From NCBI GenBank assembly GCA_020073385.1, contig JAIQFH010000040.1, positions 1 through 64,000 of the forward strand: a stretch of 64,000 nt of DNA, given 5' to 3'. Of the stretch, positions 17,919-25,123 are shown one piece after another. The position numbers and the translations under genes are program-made. The DNA is from Terriglobia bacterium. Lineage in GTDB: Bacteria; Acidobacteriota; Terriglobia; Terriglobales; Acidobacteriaceae. Below the pieces are notes generated by a model. It saw only the letters and a program-made list of their open reading frames with translations, did not search any database and was not told where the DNA came from. Every line of letters starts with the position of its first letter. Position 1 is the first letter of the stretch.

Positions 17919-19670
17919 CTATCTCTCCTTAGTCGACGGGGCTGCGGCCGATGCTGCGTTCGAAGGGGCAAGGTCGGTGCTTCTTCGTCCCCAGTTGGTT
18001 CCTCCCTTACCCTGCGTTGCCCCCTCGGGGAACAGGATCTTAGCTCGCTCGAGGGCGTCAGCTACGCTCCGGCAAATGTTCTCCTCGCCTACATGCTCGT
18101 GAAATTCAGTCTCGCGCATTCGCAGTAAGGGTTGTTCCCGCGCACCACAAAGGATGAGTTGCCGACCGGATTCGTGCACGCGGTCCGCCAGGTTCTCCAG
18201 TGCCTGAAGACCCGTGGAATCAATCGCGGTCATGTTCCGAAGTCTCAGAATCACGATAGGAGGGAGATCCGGCAACCGAGAAACGATCGTATCGATCTTG
18301 TCGGTTGCGCCAAACAAGAAGGGACCATGGATTCTGAAGATGCTGATGTAACCCGGGATTTCTTTGTGCTGCAAGATATGCACGTGCCCTTCGTGAATGT
18401 ATTCTGCCGTAACTTCGGACACAGTGGTGGTCTGTGTAACTTTCCGGATGAACACCAGCGCCGCCAGAATCATGCCCGCTTCGACGGCCACGGTTAGGTC
18501 GGCAAAGACCGTGAGAAGAAACGTCACCAGCCAGGCGGCAATCTCAAACCGAGACTGTTTGAAGAGTTCGGGAATCTCCCGCCATTCGCCCATGTTGTAG
18601 GAGACCACCAGCAATATGGCAGCGAGAACCGACAGGGGAATAAAGCGGGCCAGGGGCGCGGCAAAGACAATGATTGCGAGAAGCGTGAGGGCGTGTACCA
18701 TTCCCGCTACCGGGGTCTTGGCCCCAGAACGGATGTTGGTGGCCGTTCGAGCAATCGCTCCCGTGGCTGGCAGTCCCCCAAACAGCGGCGAGAGAATGTT
18801 GGCGACTCCCTGGCCTACCAGTTCGACGTTCGGGTTGTGCTTGTTCCCGCTCATGCGGTCGGAAACCACCGCAGACATGAGCGACTCGATCGCCCCCAAC
18901 ATGGCGACCGTGATGGCCGGGGAGATGAGCGGGCGCAGCAGATCCGCCCGAAAGTGCGGAATCGTGAGCTTGGGAAGTCCTGAGGGGATCCCGCCAAAAC
19001 GAGTACCGATGGTTTCTACCGGGAGTTTGAAGATCACGACCGCTGCGGTACCCACAAATAGAGCAACGATGTAGCCCGGAACTCTCTTTACAAAGAGCAT
19101 AAAGAGGATAATCACGACAAGCGCGCCAACGCCCATGCTCGTTTCAAGGGGCGAGAACGATGAAAAGTTGTGGGCATAGGCCAGGATTCGGGCCGCAAAT
19201 TCACCTGGGACCTTGTCTATTTTCAGCCCAAAGAAATCCTTGATCTGTGTGCTGGCGATGATGACGGCAATGCCATTGGTGAAACCTACGACGACGGGGC
19301 GGGGGATGAACTTAACCGCCGTACCCAAGCCGGTGACGCCCAGGATCAGGAGCAGTACGCCGGCCAGCAGAGTGCACATGAAGAGCCCATCTACACCGTG
19401 TTTCGCGACAATGCCATACACGACGATGACGAATGCGCCGGTTGGACCGCCGATCTGGGTCGAGGATCCTCCCAGCGCGGAGATCGTAAAGCCCGCGACG
19501 ATCGCACAGTAGAGGCCCGTTTGAGGCGGCACCCCCGAGGCGATCGCGAAGGCCATGGCTAACGGGAGTGCAACCAGTCCTACGGTGATACCAGCAAGGA
19601 GGTCCCCCACAAACATACGTTTCGTATAAGACTTAAGGCAGAGCACAGACTTTGGCAGCCAGTCGTTCAT
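17919..19670 (-). CDS. SulP-family anion transporter with C-terminal STAS domain
   Basis: 583 residues from MNDWLPKSVLCLKSYTKRMF. The longer upstream frame has no family similarity and crosses a non-coding gap. The membrane core carries the SulP signature (ALPLAMAFAIASGVPPQTGLY) and RPVVVGFTNGIAVIIA. A STAS domain follows from about residue 435 (IVILRLRNMTAIDSTGLQAL) with the Ser of the DSTG motif. The tail is low-complexity. SulP proteins with STAS include sulfate importers and Na-dependent bicarbonate importers. Position directly before an ion-pumping complex suggests coupling to its gradient, which is an inference. Confidence 0.92.
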   Translation of the reverse strand: MNDWLPKSVLCLKSYTKRMFVGDLLAGITVGLVALPLAMAFAIASGVPPQTGLYCAIVAGFTISALGGSSTQIGGPTGAFVIVVYGIVAKHGVDGLFMCTLLAGVLLLILGVTGLGTAVKFIPRPVVVGFTNGIAVIIASTQIKDFFGLKIDKVPGEFAARILAYAHNFSSFSPLETSMGVGALVVIILFMLFVKRVPGYIVALFVGTAAVVIFKLPVETIGTRFGGIPSGLPKLTIPHFRADLLRPLISPAITVAMLGAIESLMSAVVSDRMSGNKHNPNVELVGQGVANILSPLFGGLPATGAIARTATNIRSGAKTPVAGMVHALTLLAIIVFAAPLARFIPLSVLAAILLVVSYNMGEWREIPELFKQSRFEIAAWLVTFLLTVFADLTVAVEAGMILAALVFIRKVTQTTTVSEVTAEYIHEGHVHILQHKEIPGYISIFRIHGPFLFGATDKIDTIVSRLPDLPPIVILRLRNMTAIDSTGLQALENLADRVHESGRQLILCGAREQPLLRMRETEFHEHVGEENICRSVADALERAKILFPEGATQGKGGTNWGRRSTDLAPSNAASAAAPSTKER

Positions 19671-19811
19671 AATTGCTTTTCCACTTTCGGTGATTCCGGT
19701 GCGGGGGCTGCCCGGTTCACCAGTTCGAAGTGAATGAGAATCTCCTATATGAGGTTGGGGAACATTCATAGTGCCTAGTCTAGGGATAAAGCGGCGGAAC
19801 TGACTCGATGT

Positions 19812-19839
19812 TTGGCCGAGCGAGGACTCTATCGGCCAA
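19812..19839. promoter_or_regulatory. Perfect 8-bp stem-loop before the SulP gene
   Basis: TTGGCCGA (19812-19819) and TCGGCCAA (19832-19839) form a perfect 8-bp stem with a 12-base loop. It spans the stop codon of the small upstream gene and lies in the 158-base gap before SulP. No T-run follows on the transcribed strand, so it may be an attenuator, a processing site or a stabilising 3' end between the regulatory genes and the transport genes. Confidence 0.4.
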
Positions 19840-20122
19840 CCTCCTTTGCTTTCTCCAGCGGAGGCTTTTCTGGACCACTCTCCACAGAGCGCAGCATTTC
19901 GAAGACGGCTTGCTGGTCTGCTCGGATTCGGGTAACGAGGCTGTTCCCATCGTTCTCGGGAGTGTGGATCTCTTGCGCTATGGTCAAAGCACGGCCATAC
20001 AGAGCATGGGCCACGACGTAATTGTGATTTTCGCGATGCCGGTTCGCCAGCGTGCACAGGTTCTGTGCCATCGCTTGCAATTGCCGGAGACGAGTTAGAT
20101 CCACACCATTGGAATTGGTCAT
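19829..20122 (-). CDS. Small TPR-like protein
   Basis: 97 residues, alpha-helical, with one TPR-like helix pair (YVVAHALYGRALTIAQEIH) and no signal peptide or membrane segment. Its ATG overlaps the stop of the upstream small membrane-protein gene as ATGA, which supports this start over a longer in-frame extension. Its helix pattern recalls the TPR protein at 20.9 kb. Function unknown; likely a protein-interaction partner within this locus. Confidence 0.6.
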   Translation of the reverse strand: MTNSNGVDLTRLRQLQAMAQNLCTLANRHRENHNYVVAHALYGRALTIAQEIHTPENDGNSLVTRIRADQQAVFEMLRSVESGPEKPPLEKAKEVGR

Positions 20123-20283
20123 TGAGTGTTTTCTTTGAACACCAGATAAATCGCGACGAAGATCAGAAGCATCGACACAGCCGCCCTCAAAAAGGTGAGC
20201 ACCCATTGAACTCTCGCCAGGAAGCGATGTGTCGCCCGTGGGCTCGCGATCTCCCACAGCTTGCGCGGCGGCCGAAACGGCAT
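20119..20283 (-). CDS. Small single-pass membrane protein
   Basis: 54 residues from MPFRPPRKLWEIASPRATHR: a basic N-terminal segment, then one TM helix (VLTFLRAAVSMLLIFVAIYL) and a short polar tail. A GTG start at 20340 would extend it by 19 residues of weak quality. The stop overlaps the next ATG by 4 bases. No family recognised. Its 5' end overlaps another open frame, so the exact start is uncertain. Confidence 0.5.
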   Translation of the reverse strand: MPFRPPRKLWEIASPRATHRFLARVQWVLTFLRAAVSMLLIFVAIYLVFKENTQ

Positions 20284-20587
20284 CTCGAAACCAACTCCCT
20301 TCCGAGTGCCCCGGGCCCGCCGCAACCGATGGTTCTGCACGCCTTGTGATCCGGCCTATCTGCATCGCTTTGTCGCGAACCTCTACAGGAACTCCCGGGC
20401 CGAGTTCAAGCACAAGCTCGTAGTCCGCACAATTTTTCATTGCAATCGTGATCAGTTCCGGTATGCCCCGATCCGGCATCAATCGACCCAAACGCCGCGT
20501 CTGCTTGGCCAGGACAGTGCAGAGCAGAAAGGAATTGACCGGCGCCTCCCGGCCTAATCTCATCCGCGAGTGAGCTTCCATCAACAT
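20284..20587 (-). CDS. Uncharacterised small ORF, weakly RNA-polymerase-omega-like
   Basis: ATG at 20587 lies 8 bases after the MerR-like gene. The first 80 or so residues look like real protein (VNSFLLCTVLAKQTRRLGRL ... ELITIAMKNCAD), with a helix pattern loosely like the omega/Rpb6 fold (NRFxLVLVAARRARQ ... IALREI in RpoZ). That likeness is weak. The frame has no stop before 19829 and runs on through two smaller genes in other or the same register, so a frameshift or lost stop near 20.28-20.34 kb is suspected. The end coordinate given here is nominal. Confidence 0.35.
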
Positions 20588-20595
20588 CCTCTGCT

Positions 20596-20841
20596 TTATC
20601 TCCGGCTCTCCGCAGCAGAACTTTCTTCTACAGGGTGGTCCACCCGCAGTTGCGCCTCTGCGAGCGTCAAACCACGACTCATGAAGAGAAGGATCCCCTT
20701 GAGCCGGTACATATCCCGGGATGAGTAGAAAACGCGCCCCACTTTCGGGATTCCGTTAACGATCCCTTTTCCCTCGAAATCTTCCAACTGGGTGGCTGAG
20801 ATTTCCAGCTTGTCGAGCAAGTGTTCCGCGGGAAAGTACAT
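20596..20841 (-). CDS. MerR-like winged-helix protein (DNA-binding domain only)
   Basis: 81 residues. Segments ISATQLEDFEGKGIVNGIPK and FYSSRDMYRLKGILLFMSRG follow the MerR helix-turn-helix and wing pattern (a two-helix HTH, then Y-x-x-x-D-x-x-x-L). There is no dimerisation coil or effector domain beyond about residue 70. A perfect AGGAGG lies 5 bases before the ATG. In this setting it may regulate the Ehr/SulP genes together with the ArsR protein. Confidence 0.65.
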   Translation of the reverse strand: MYFPAEHLLDKLEISATQLEDFEGKGIVNGIPKVGRVFYSSRDMYRLKGILLFMSRGLTLAEAQLRVDHPVEESSAAESRR

Positions 20842-20904
20842 TCAGAACCTCCTGAGATACCAAGACAAACCCGTCATGGCCGTAGCCGCTGCTAACTTCT
20901 ACCA

Positions 20905-21249
20905 TCAGTCGGAACCTTCTCCTTCCGCGCAGTTACGGGAAACTGCATGGCTCTGAATGCTGGTGCGGCAGAAACGAGCGCCATAAGCCTTCCAGATCGC
21001 TTCCGCACGGTTCTTCAGAGCAATTCCTTCCGCCGAGCGATTGGTTCTTCTGAGCAGATCGGAGTAGCACTCCAACACTTCGGCCATCATGGGATGTTGC
21101 TGCCCCAGCGTTCTCTCTACCAGACCCCACGCACGTTGACAGAGCTTCTCGGCGGCTGCATACCGCCGCTTTCTCGAAAACTCCTCTCCCCAGATCAAGA
21201 AGCTTCGCGCTGCCACCGCAGTCGTGTCCTTATTCGGTCCTGTGGTCAT
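20905..21249 (-). CDS. Short TPR-containing protein
   Basis: 114 residues from MTTGPNKDTTAVAARSFLIW. Two TPR-like helix pairs are seen (YAAAEKLCQRAWGLVERTLG and MMAEVLECYSDLLRRTNRSA), of the 'HP-x-xAxxLxxYxxLLR' type common in tetratricopeptide_10/12 repeats. The start overlaps the end of the cold-shock-like gene by 20 bases, so the two are probably co-translated. No signal peptide. Function unknown. Confidence 0.6.
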   Translation of the reverse strand: MTTGPNKDTTAVAARSFLIWGEEFSRKRRYAAAEKLCQRAWGLVERTLGQQHPMMAEVLECYSDLLRRTNRSAEGIALKNRAEAIWKAYGARFCRTSIQSHAVSRNCAEGEGSD

Positions 21250-21502
21250 ATCGCGTGTCCCCTGTTTTCGAGCCAATCGGTGTTCCTGGACGTTGGCCGG
21301 CATCGCGCTGCAACCGCCTGATATTCACTGCGCATGGCTGCTCAAACCCGTACTGAAGTTCGAACTCCACCCAGTGACCCACCCTGAGCTCGTCCACCCC
21401 GTTGCGTGCCTTGGACCGCTCAAAACAGACTTCCATCCCGTCTTCGGCCAGAATGCAACCGGAACCGTCTTTCCGCGAAACCCGTGTGATGGAACCGCGC
21501 AT
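21230..21502 (-). CDS. Cold-shock-domain-like protein
   Basis: 90 residues. The first 65 follow the cold-shock fold: RGSITRVSRKDGSGCILAED, then MEVCFERSKARNG and VGHWVEFELQ, ending in AVNIRRL. The aromatic RNP1 motif (KGFGFI) is degenerate (GSGCIL), so nucleic-acid binding may be weakened. A good ribosome site (AAGGAG) lies 10 bases before the ATG. A CSD protein inside a transport/energy operon is unusual; a role in translational control of the locus is only a guess. Confidence 0.65.
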   Translation of the reverse strand: MRGSITRVSRKDGSGCILAEDGMEVCFERSKARNGVDELRVGHWVEFELQYGFEQPCAVNIRRLQRDAGQRPGTPIGSKTGDTRYDHRTE

Positions 21503-21517
21503 CGGACTGCTTCTCCT

Positions 21518-22117
21518 TCAAGGTGCGACCGAACTGGCCATGAATATCCGGGCACTGCGATTGAATCTCTTGCAGTCGACTTCCGATTCCTGGCAGCTTT
21601 GGTCAAGACTGTCCCAAACTTTGACTCCAACGATTTGATCGGGATCAATGCCGGCGCTTCGCAGGAACTTATGGACTACGGCACCACGCGCTTCGGCCAA
21701 CGTGTGTGTGCAAGTTTCCGAGCCCCCCGAATCACACGAACCGACTATCAAAATTCGCGCTTCGCGGTGTTGCCGCAGCCAATCGGCAGTTCGTTTCAGC
21801 ATGTTCCTGTCTGCAACAGTTGGTTCAAGACTGTTCGGGCCGAACTGGATCGGGTGCTTGAGAAAAGGAGGATCGGAGATTGCCACCGGGACCGCCTGGG
21901 AGACGGTGGCACCCGCCTTGGAACGGTTGAGCCCGGAAGCCTGCTGCGGACTGAAGAGAGATCCGGAAGGCGCCAAAGTCAGGCCCCTTTTTGCAAGGAG
22001 CCCCGCTCGCAAAACAGCAGGTGCCGAACAACAGGCCGTCCGGCCTTGTATAGGCAACGGGTCGCCAGCGAGCAGAGCTGAAGTACCTAATATGACGATA
22101 TTTGAATACACGCTCAC
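21518..22117 (-). CDS. OmpA-like C-terminal domain protein
   Basis: About 199 residues from a GTG; the start is uncertain because no ribosome site is clear. The N-terminus is hydrophobic and signal-like (NIVILGTSALLAGDPL). Residues 85-199 fit the OmpA/MotB peptidoglycan-binding fold: IQFGPNSLEPTVADRNMLKR, then a glycine-free strand ILIVGSCDSGGSE, AEARGAVVHKFLRSAGID and the closing NRSARIFMA. Such domains anchor proteins to the cell wall. Lies 13 bases after the ArsR gene. Confidence 0.65.
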   Translation of the reverse strand: MSVYSNIVILGTSALLAGDPLPIQGRTACCSAPAVLRAGLLAKRGLTLAPSGSLFSPQQASGLNRSKAGATVSQAVPVAISDPPFLKHPIQFGPNSLEPTVADRNMLKRTADWLRQHREARILIVGSCDSGGSETCTHTLAEARGAVVHKFLRSAGIDPDQIVGVKVWDSLDQSCQESEVDCKRFNRSARIFMASSVAP

Positions 22118-22130
22118 AAAAAAGTACGGC

Positions 22131-22469
22131 CTAGCCTCTGCTGGCAGAAGTGACGGCCAACTGCGACAGCAGGTCTTTTACGTCGATCAGGTGGTTGTTA
22201 AAAATCTTCTTGGCGACATCCAACAGCTTGAAGATTTCCGGGTCGCGAACCGAATAGAAGACACTCTGTCCGTCTTTCCTGCCTACTACAATGCTGCGGT
22301 TCCTCAGGACGGCCAGTTGCTGGGACAACGTGCTTTGTTCTACATCCAAGCGCACACAAAGGTCATTCACACCGACCTCGCCGCGGCGCAACTCGTCCAA
22401 GATCCTGATTCGTAAGGGGTGAGATAGTGCTTTGAAGAACTCCGCCTTGAACTGACTCAACTCTGGCAT
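22131..22469 (-). CDS. ArsR-family transcriptional regulator, Rv0081-like
   Basis: 112 residues, a compact ArsR winged helix: FKAEFFKALSHPLRIRILDE (alpha 1-2), VNDLCVRLDVEQSTLSQQLA (HTH) and VGRKDGQSVFYSV (wing). The classic metal box (ELCVCDL) is not intact. The sequence style resembles Rv0081 of Mycobacterium tuberculosis, the ArsR protein heading a formate-hydrogenlyase-like locus (Rv0081-Rv0087), and here it also heads a Hyf-like locus. It is therefore the probable repressor or hypoxia/redox-linked switch of this operon. A candidate operator lies just upstream. Confidence 0.88.
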   Translation of the reverse strand: MPELSQFKAEFFKALSHPLRIRILDELRRGEVGVNDLCVRLDVEQSTLSQQLAVLRNRSIVVGRKDGQSVFYSVRDPEIFKLLDVAKKIFNNHLIDVKDLLSQLAVTSASRG

Positions 22470-22482
22470 TACATTACTACAT

Positions 22483-22495
22483 TTGCATATGACAA
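22483..22495. promoter_or_regulatory. Candidate ArsR operator
   Basis: TTG-CATATGA-CAA, with TTG/CAA inverted ends and a central CATATG, 14 bases upstream of the ArsR start codon in an AT-rich patch. The position suits autoregulation; the symmetry is imperfect. Confidence 0.3.
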
Positions 22496-22605
22496 TTTAC
22501 CGTGTCAAGTTGAATTCGCTCGCATTTCAGTCGTCACACTTTGCCCTCCGATGCGTTGACGGCTGCGCTGAAACGCGTTTGGCGAGGGACCACGTCAATT
22601 CGGAA

Positions 22606-23004
22606 GCATGTCACAGGCGTGTTCACGCCAGTCTTGGCGAAGCACTCGAAGGCGTTTTCCTTGATCGATTGCATATCGGTCGGAGTGGACCGGATGCAGC
22701 GCAATTTTGAGCCGATGGCAAGCAGGTCGAAGCCTGGCAGAGGTCCGAACTGACGGATGTGACAGCCAAGGTTGTGATTTACGAAGCCTTCATCGAAGGC
22801 AAACTCGAAGCTCCGAAGCATCTTGCCCGAACCGTGCACGATCTGTATTTCGAGCCGAAGTATGAGGAGTTCAGGTCTCGAACAATCTGGAGCCTGTCGA
22901 ACGCCTTCACGTCGGCATTCAAGGAACTGGATCCCATCCCGCAATTCAAGGCTACGGCCAAGCTGGGCGAATTCCTCGAAGCTCGGTTTTCACAATCGTT
23001 CTAG
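22606..23004 (+). pseudogene. DUF932-like C-terminal gene fragment, copy 2 of 3 (frameshifted)
   Basis: Same fragment as at 8.4 kb, starting at GVFTPVLAKHSKAFSLIDCI and ending ATAKLGEFLEARFSQSF. Compared with copy 1, one base is missing in the codons for RKQ (about 22716-22723), which shifts the frame. The parts before and after are each open. The 5' edge of similarity (GGAAGCAT...) is the same as in the other copies. It sits between the ArsR promoter and the XRE-like gene. Confidence 0.65.
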
Positions 23005-23118
23005 CTCTGGGGCGGCATCGCACGGCTGCCCATTTTCCTGGCCAGGAGTTCCGTTGCCTGGGAGGCACAGTCTGGTCGCTTAATCCCTCTTCTTCAATTT
23101 GTGGCGACTGCCGCGAAC

Positions 23119-23892
23119 CTAAGCAGCCAGACCGATCCACCATAGAACTTTCCCCAAAACGCGCCAGCCGCGCTCCGCGTTCAGCGATACCGGCGTGTAC
23201 TCGCGGCTGTCCGGCATAAGGAGCTCGGTACCATCGAAACGCTGTAACCTTGAGACGACTAACCCCTCGTCTTTGTGCCAGGCGATGACAATCTTCCCGT
23301 ACAGCTTCGGGCGCTCTACTTGAGAAGCGTCCACGGCAATGATGTAGTCGTCCTGAATCGATGGAGCCATCGAATTCCCTTTGACACGCAGGCAACTGGT
23401 AAAAGCCGGATTCGGCCACCACTCGCTGGGCGCTGCGAGCATGGATTCAGGCGGGACTTGATCGAATCTTGGCACGCGATCTCCCTTTGCGGCGTGAGTT
23501 CCGGCATGAACGGGCAATAACGGAACAACGACGAGTTGCCGCTCCTTGGTTAAGCGTTGGCTGGCGCCGGCATGGATAATCTTTAACTTGGGGGAAAGTC
23601 GAGTCGTGCTGGGGCGTGGTCTGGCTGCGGGAAGAACACGCATGAGATCAGCGTTGTGCAGCCCGGCCCGCTCCCAAAAGTACCAGCATTCGGGATGGCC
23701 GGCGAGGTTCCCAAGCTGAATGTACATATCAGCAGGAGGCTCCTGCGCTCCTCGTTCCAAGCGGGAAACTGTCATCGGAGAAGTGTTTAACTCTTTGGCG
23801 AGGGTACCCTGACTATGGGACAGACGACGCCTCAGGGTCTCGATCTTGCGCGACCATTCAGGAGGAGCGGGTTTGCGTTCATGACGCCGCAT
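23119..23892 (-). CDS. XRE-type repressor with LexA/S24-like C-terminal domain
   Basis: 257 residues if started at the ATG at 23892; a start at 24006 is possible. The N-terminal HTH_3 is LSHSQGTLAKELNTSPMTVS with RLERGAQEPP. The C-terminal part has the S24 serine motif (LRVKGNSMAPSIQDDYIIAV), but where LexA has the catalytic Lys this protein reads GLVVSRLQRF. Self-cleavage is therefore doubtful and the domain may act as a dimeriser. It resembles phage-type repressors and has no adjoining phage genes. Confidence 0.8.
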   Translation of the reverse strand: MRRHERKPAPPEWSRKIETLRRRLSHSQGTLAKELNTSPMTVSRLERGAQEPPADMYIQLGNLAGHPECWYFWERAGLHNADLMRVLPAARPRPSTTRLSPKLKIIHAGASQRLTKERQLVVVPLLPVHAGTHAAKGDRVPRFDQVPPESMLAAPSEWWPNPAFTSCLRVKGNSMAPSIQDDYIIAVDASQVERPKLYGKIVIAWHKDEGLVVSRLQRFDGTELLMPDSREYTPVSLNAERGWRVLGKVLWWIGLAA

Positions 23893-24030
23893 GGCAGCCG
23901 CCACCGCGGTGCGAGCATTAGATATGGTAGACCAACCCTTGGGTTGGTCGAAATACCAATTCGTAATGAATTTGAAAGAAACACGCGAGCTGAGACCCAT
24001 CGACAACCGATTGCTATCGGCGGCAACCGC

Positions 24031-24828
24031 TCATCCTGCGTTGGGTTCAATCTCGGCTTCGAACCGCTTAATCACTCGGTAGCATTCGCAAACCGCATCT
24101 TCTAGCTTTTCCCGGTCGAGGATTCTTACCGTTCCGCGTCTGTATTGGATAAGTCCCGCCTTCTGCAGAATCGCAGCCGCGATACTAACGATGGCCCGCC
24201 CGGTCCCAAGCATGCCCGCCAGAAATTCGTGGGTAAACGGCAAAACCTCGGAGCCAACTCTGTCTTGGCTCATCAGCAACCAGCGTGCCAGTCGCTGCTC
24301 AGTTTCGTGAAACCGATTGCAGGCGGCGATTTGCGACAGCCGCAATAGTTGGAACCGAACATAACGGTTCAACCGAGATTGAAGATCCGGAGCTGAAAGC
24401 AGGATTTCATTTAGTACATCAGCCTTGACGCGAAACCCGTCTCCCGGAGGTTGGCAAATCATGCGGTACGGACTCGTGGTTTGACCAAGTGCCAACGATT
24501 CCCCCGCAAAACCTCGTCTGGTTACGACGCCAACTTCCAGAGTTCTACCGTCGCTGATTTCGATGACAACGGAAACCATTCCCTGGTTCGGGAAGTAGCC
24601 GTGGTCCAGTCTCTGCCCAGGCTCGTGTAAGCTCTGCTGGCTCTCAACTTTTACGAATTCCAGGTGAGACCGGATTAGGTTGTATTCTGCGTCGGGAATC
24701 TTCAATAGGATGGCGTTCTCTATCGCCGTTCCGCATGCGTCGGTTCGTTCGACGTCTCGCTTCAGATGTGTTTTGCGGCCCTTCGACTTTGGTTTATTGT
24801 TCAGTGTTCGCTCATCCCTTCTGCACAT
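24031..24828 (-). CDS. Crp/Fnr-family transcriptional regulator
   Basis: 265 residues. A cyclic-nucleotide-binding-like beta-roll (about 55-150; QRLDHGYFPNQGMVSVVIEI) is followed by the dimer helix and a Crp-type HTH (LPFTHEFLAGMLGTGRAIVS). The usual cAMP phosphate-binding RxS motif is not evident (GFAGESLALGQTTSP is in its place), and the Fnr N-terminal cysteine cluster is absent. The signal is therefore unknown. Similar divergent regulators are numerous in Acidobacteriota and rhizobia. Palindromes lie just upstream of its start. Confidence 0.85.
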   Translation of the reverse strand: MCRRDERTLNNKPKSKGRKTHLKRDVERTDACGTAIENAILLKIPDAEYNLIRSHLEFVKVESQQSLHEPGQRLDHGYFPNQGMVSVVIEISDGRTLEVGVVTRRGFAGESLALGQTTSPYRMICQPPGDGFRVKADVLNEILLSAPDLQSRLNRYVRFQLLRLSQIAACNRFHETEQRLARWLLMSQDRVGSEVLPFTHEFLAGMLGTGRAIVSIAAAILQKAGLIQYRRGTVRILDREKLEDAVCECYRVIKRFEAEIEPNAG

Positions 24829-24847
24829 TCAAACATTGGTCTGATGC

Positions 24848-24940
24848 GGGGATTCCCGGGGATGCAATCCCCTCTGTGACTCTTCAATCCCGTAGTGCTT
24901 TGAGAGAAATGCCTTAGGCAGAGTCTGTTCGGTGCCGAAC
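24848..24940. promoter_or_regulatory. Palindrome cluster between the Crp-like and kinase genes
   Basis: Three inverted repeats: GGGGATT (24848-24854) with AATCCCC (24866-24872); GCCTTAGGC (24911-24919); and GTTCGG-TG-CCGAAC (24927-24940). They lie in the 295-base divergent intergenic region that otherwise holds no gene, and are candidate operators for the Crp-like protein or for the kinase promoter. Confidence 0.35.
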
Positions 24941-25123
24941 GGATAAATACCGTTTTTCCTCTAGGCGAGATTGTTATAACATCTCAGCAATTCGTTCCTA
25001 GCAGTCGTGCCTTGTCTGGGCTGGCTTGTCGATCCTGCAACGTGAGGAAAAGTGCATTCACCTTTTGGAACACTGAGAAAATATTAAACACACAAACTGA
25101 AGCGGGCCCACGCTCGATTCGAA

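Noticed and set aside
21224-22415. Plus-strand frames opposite the ArsR, OmpA-like and cold-shock-like genes
   Set aside because: They lie wholly antisense to domain-bearing genes and lack start signals.
22606-23040. Treating the palindrome GGCGTGTTCACGCC at the repeat edge as an operator
   Set aside because: In all copies it encodes the GVFTP codons of the fragment and varies by codon, so coding constraint explains most of it.
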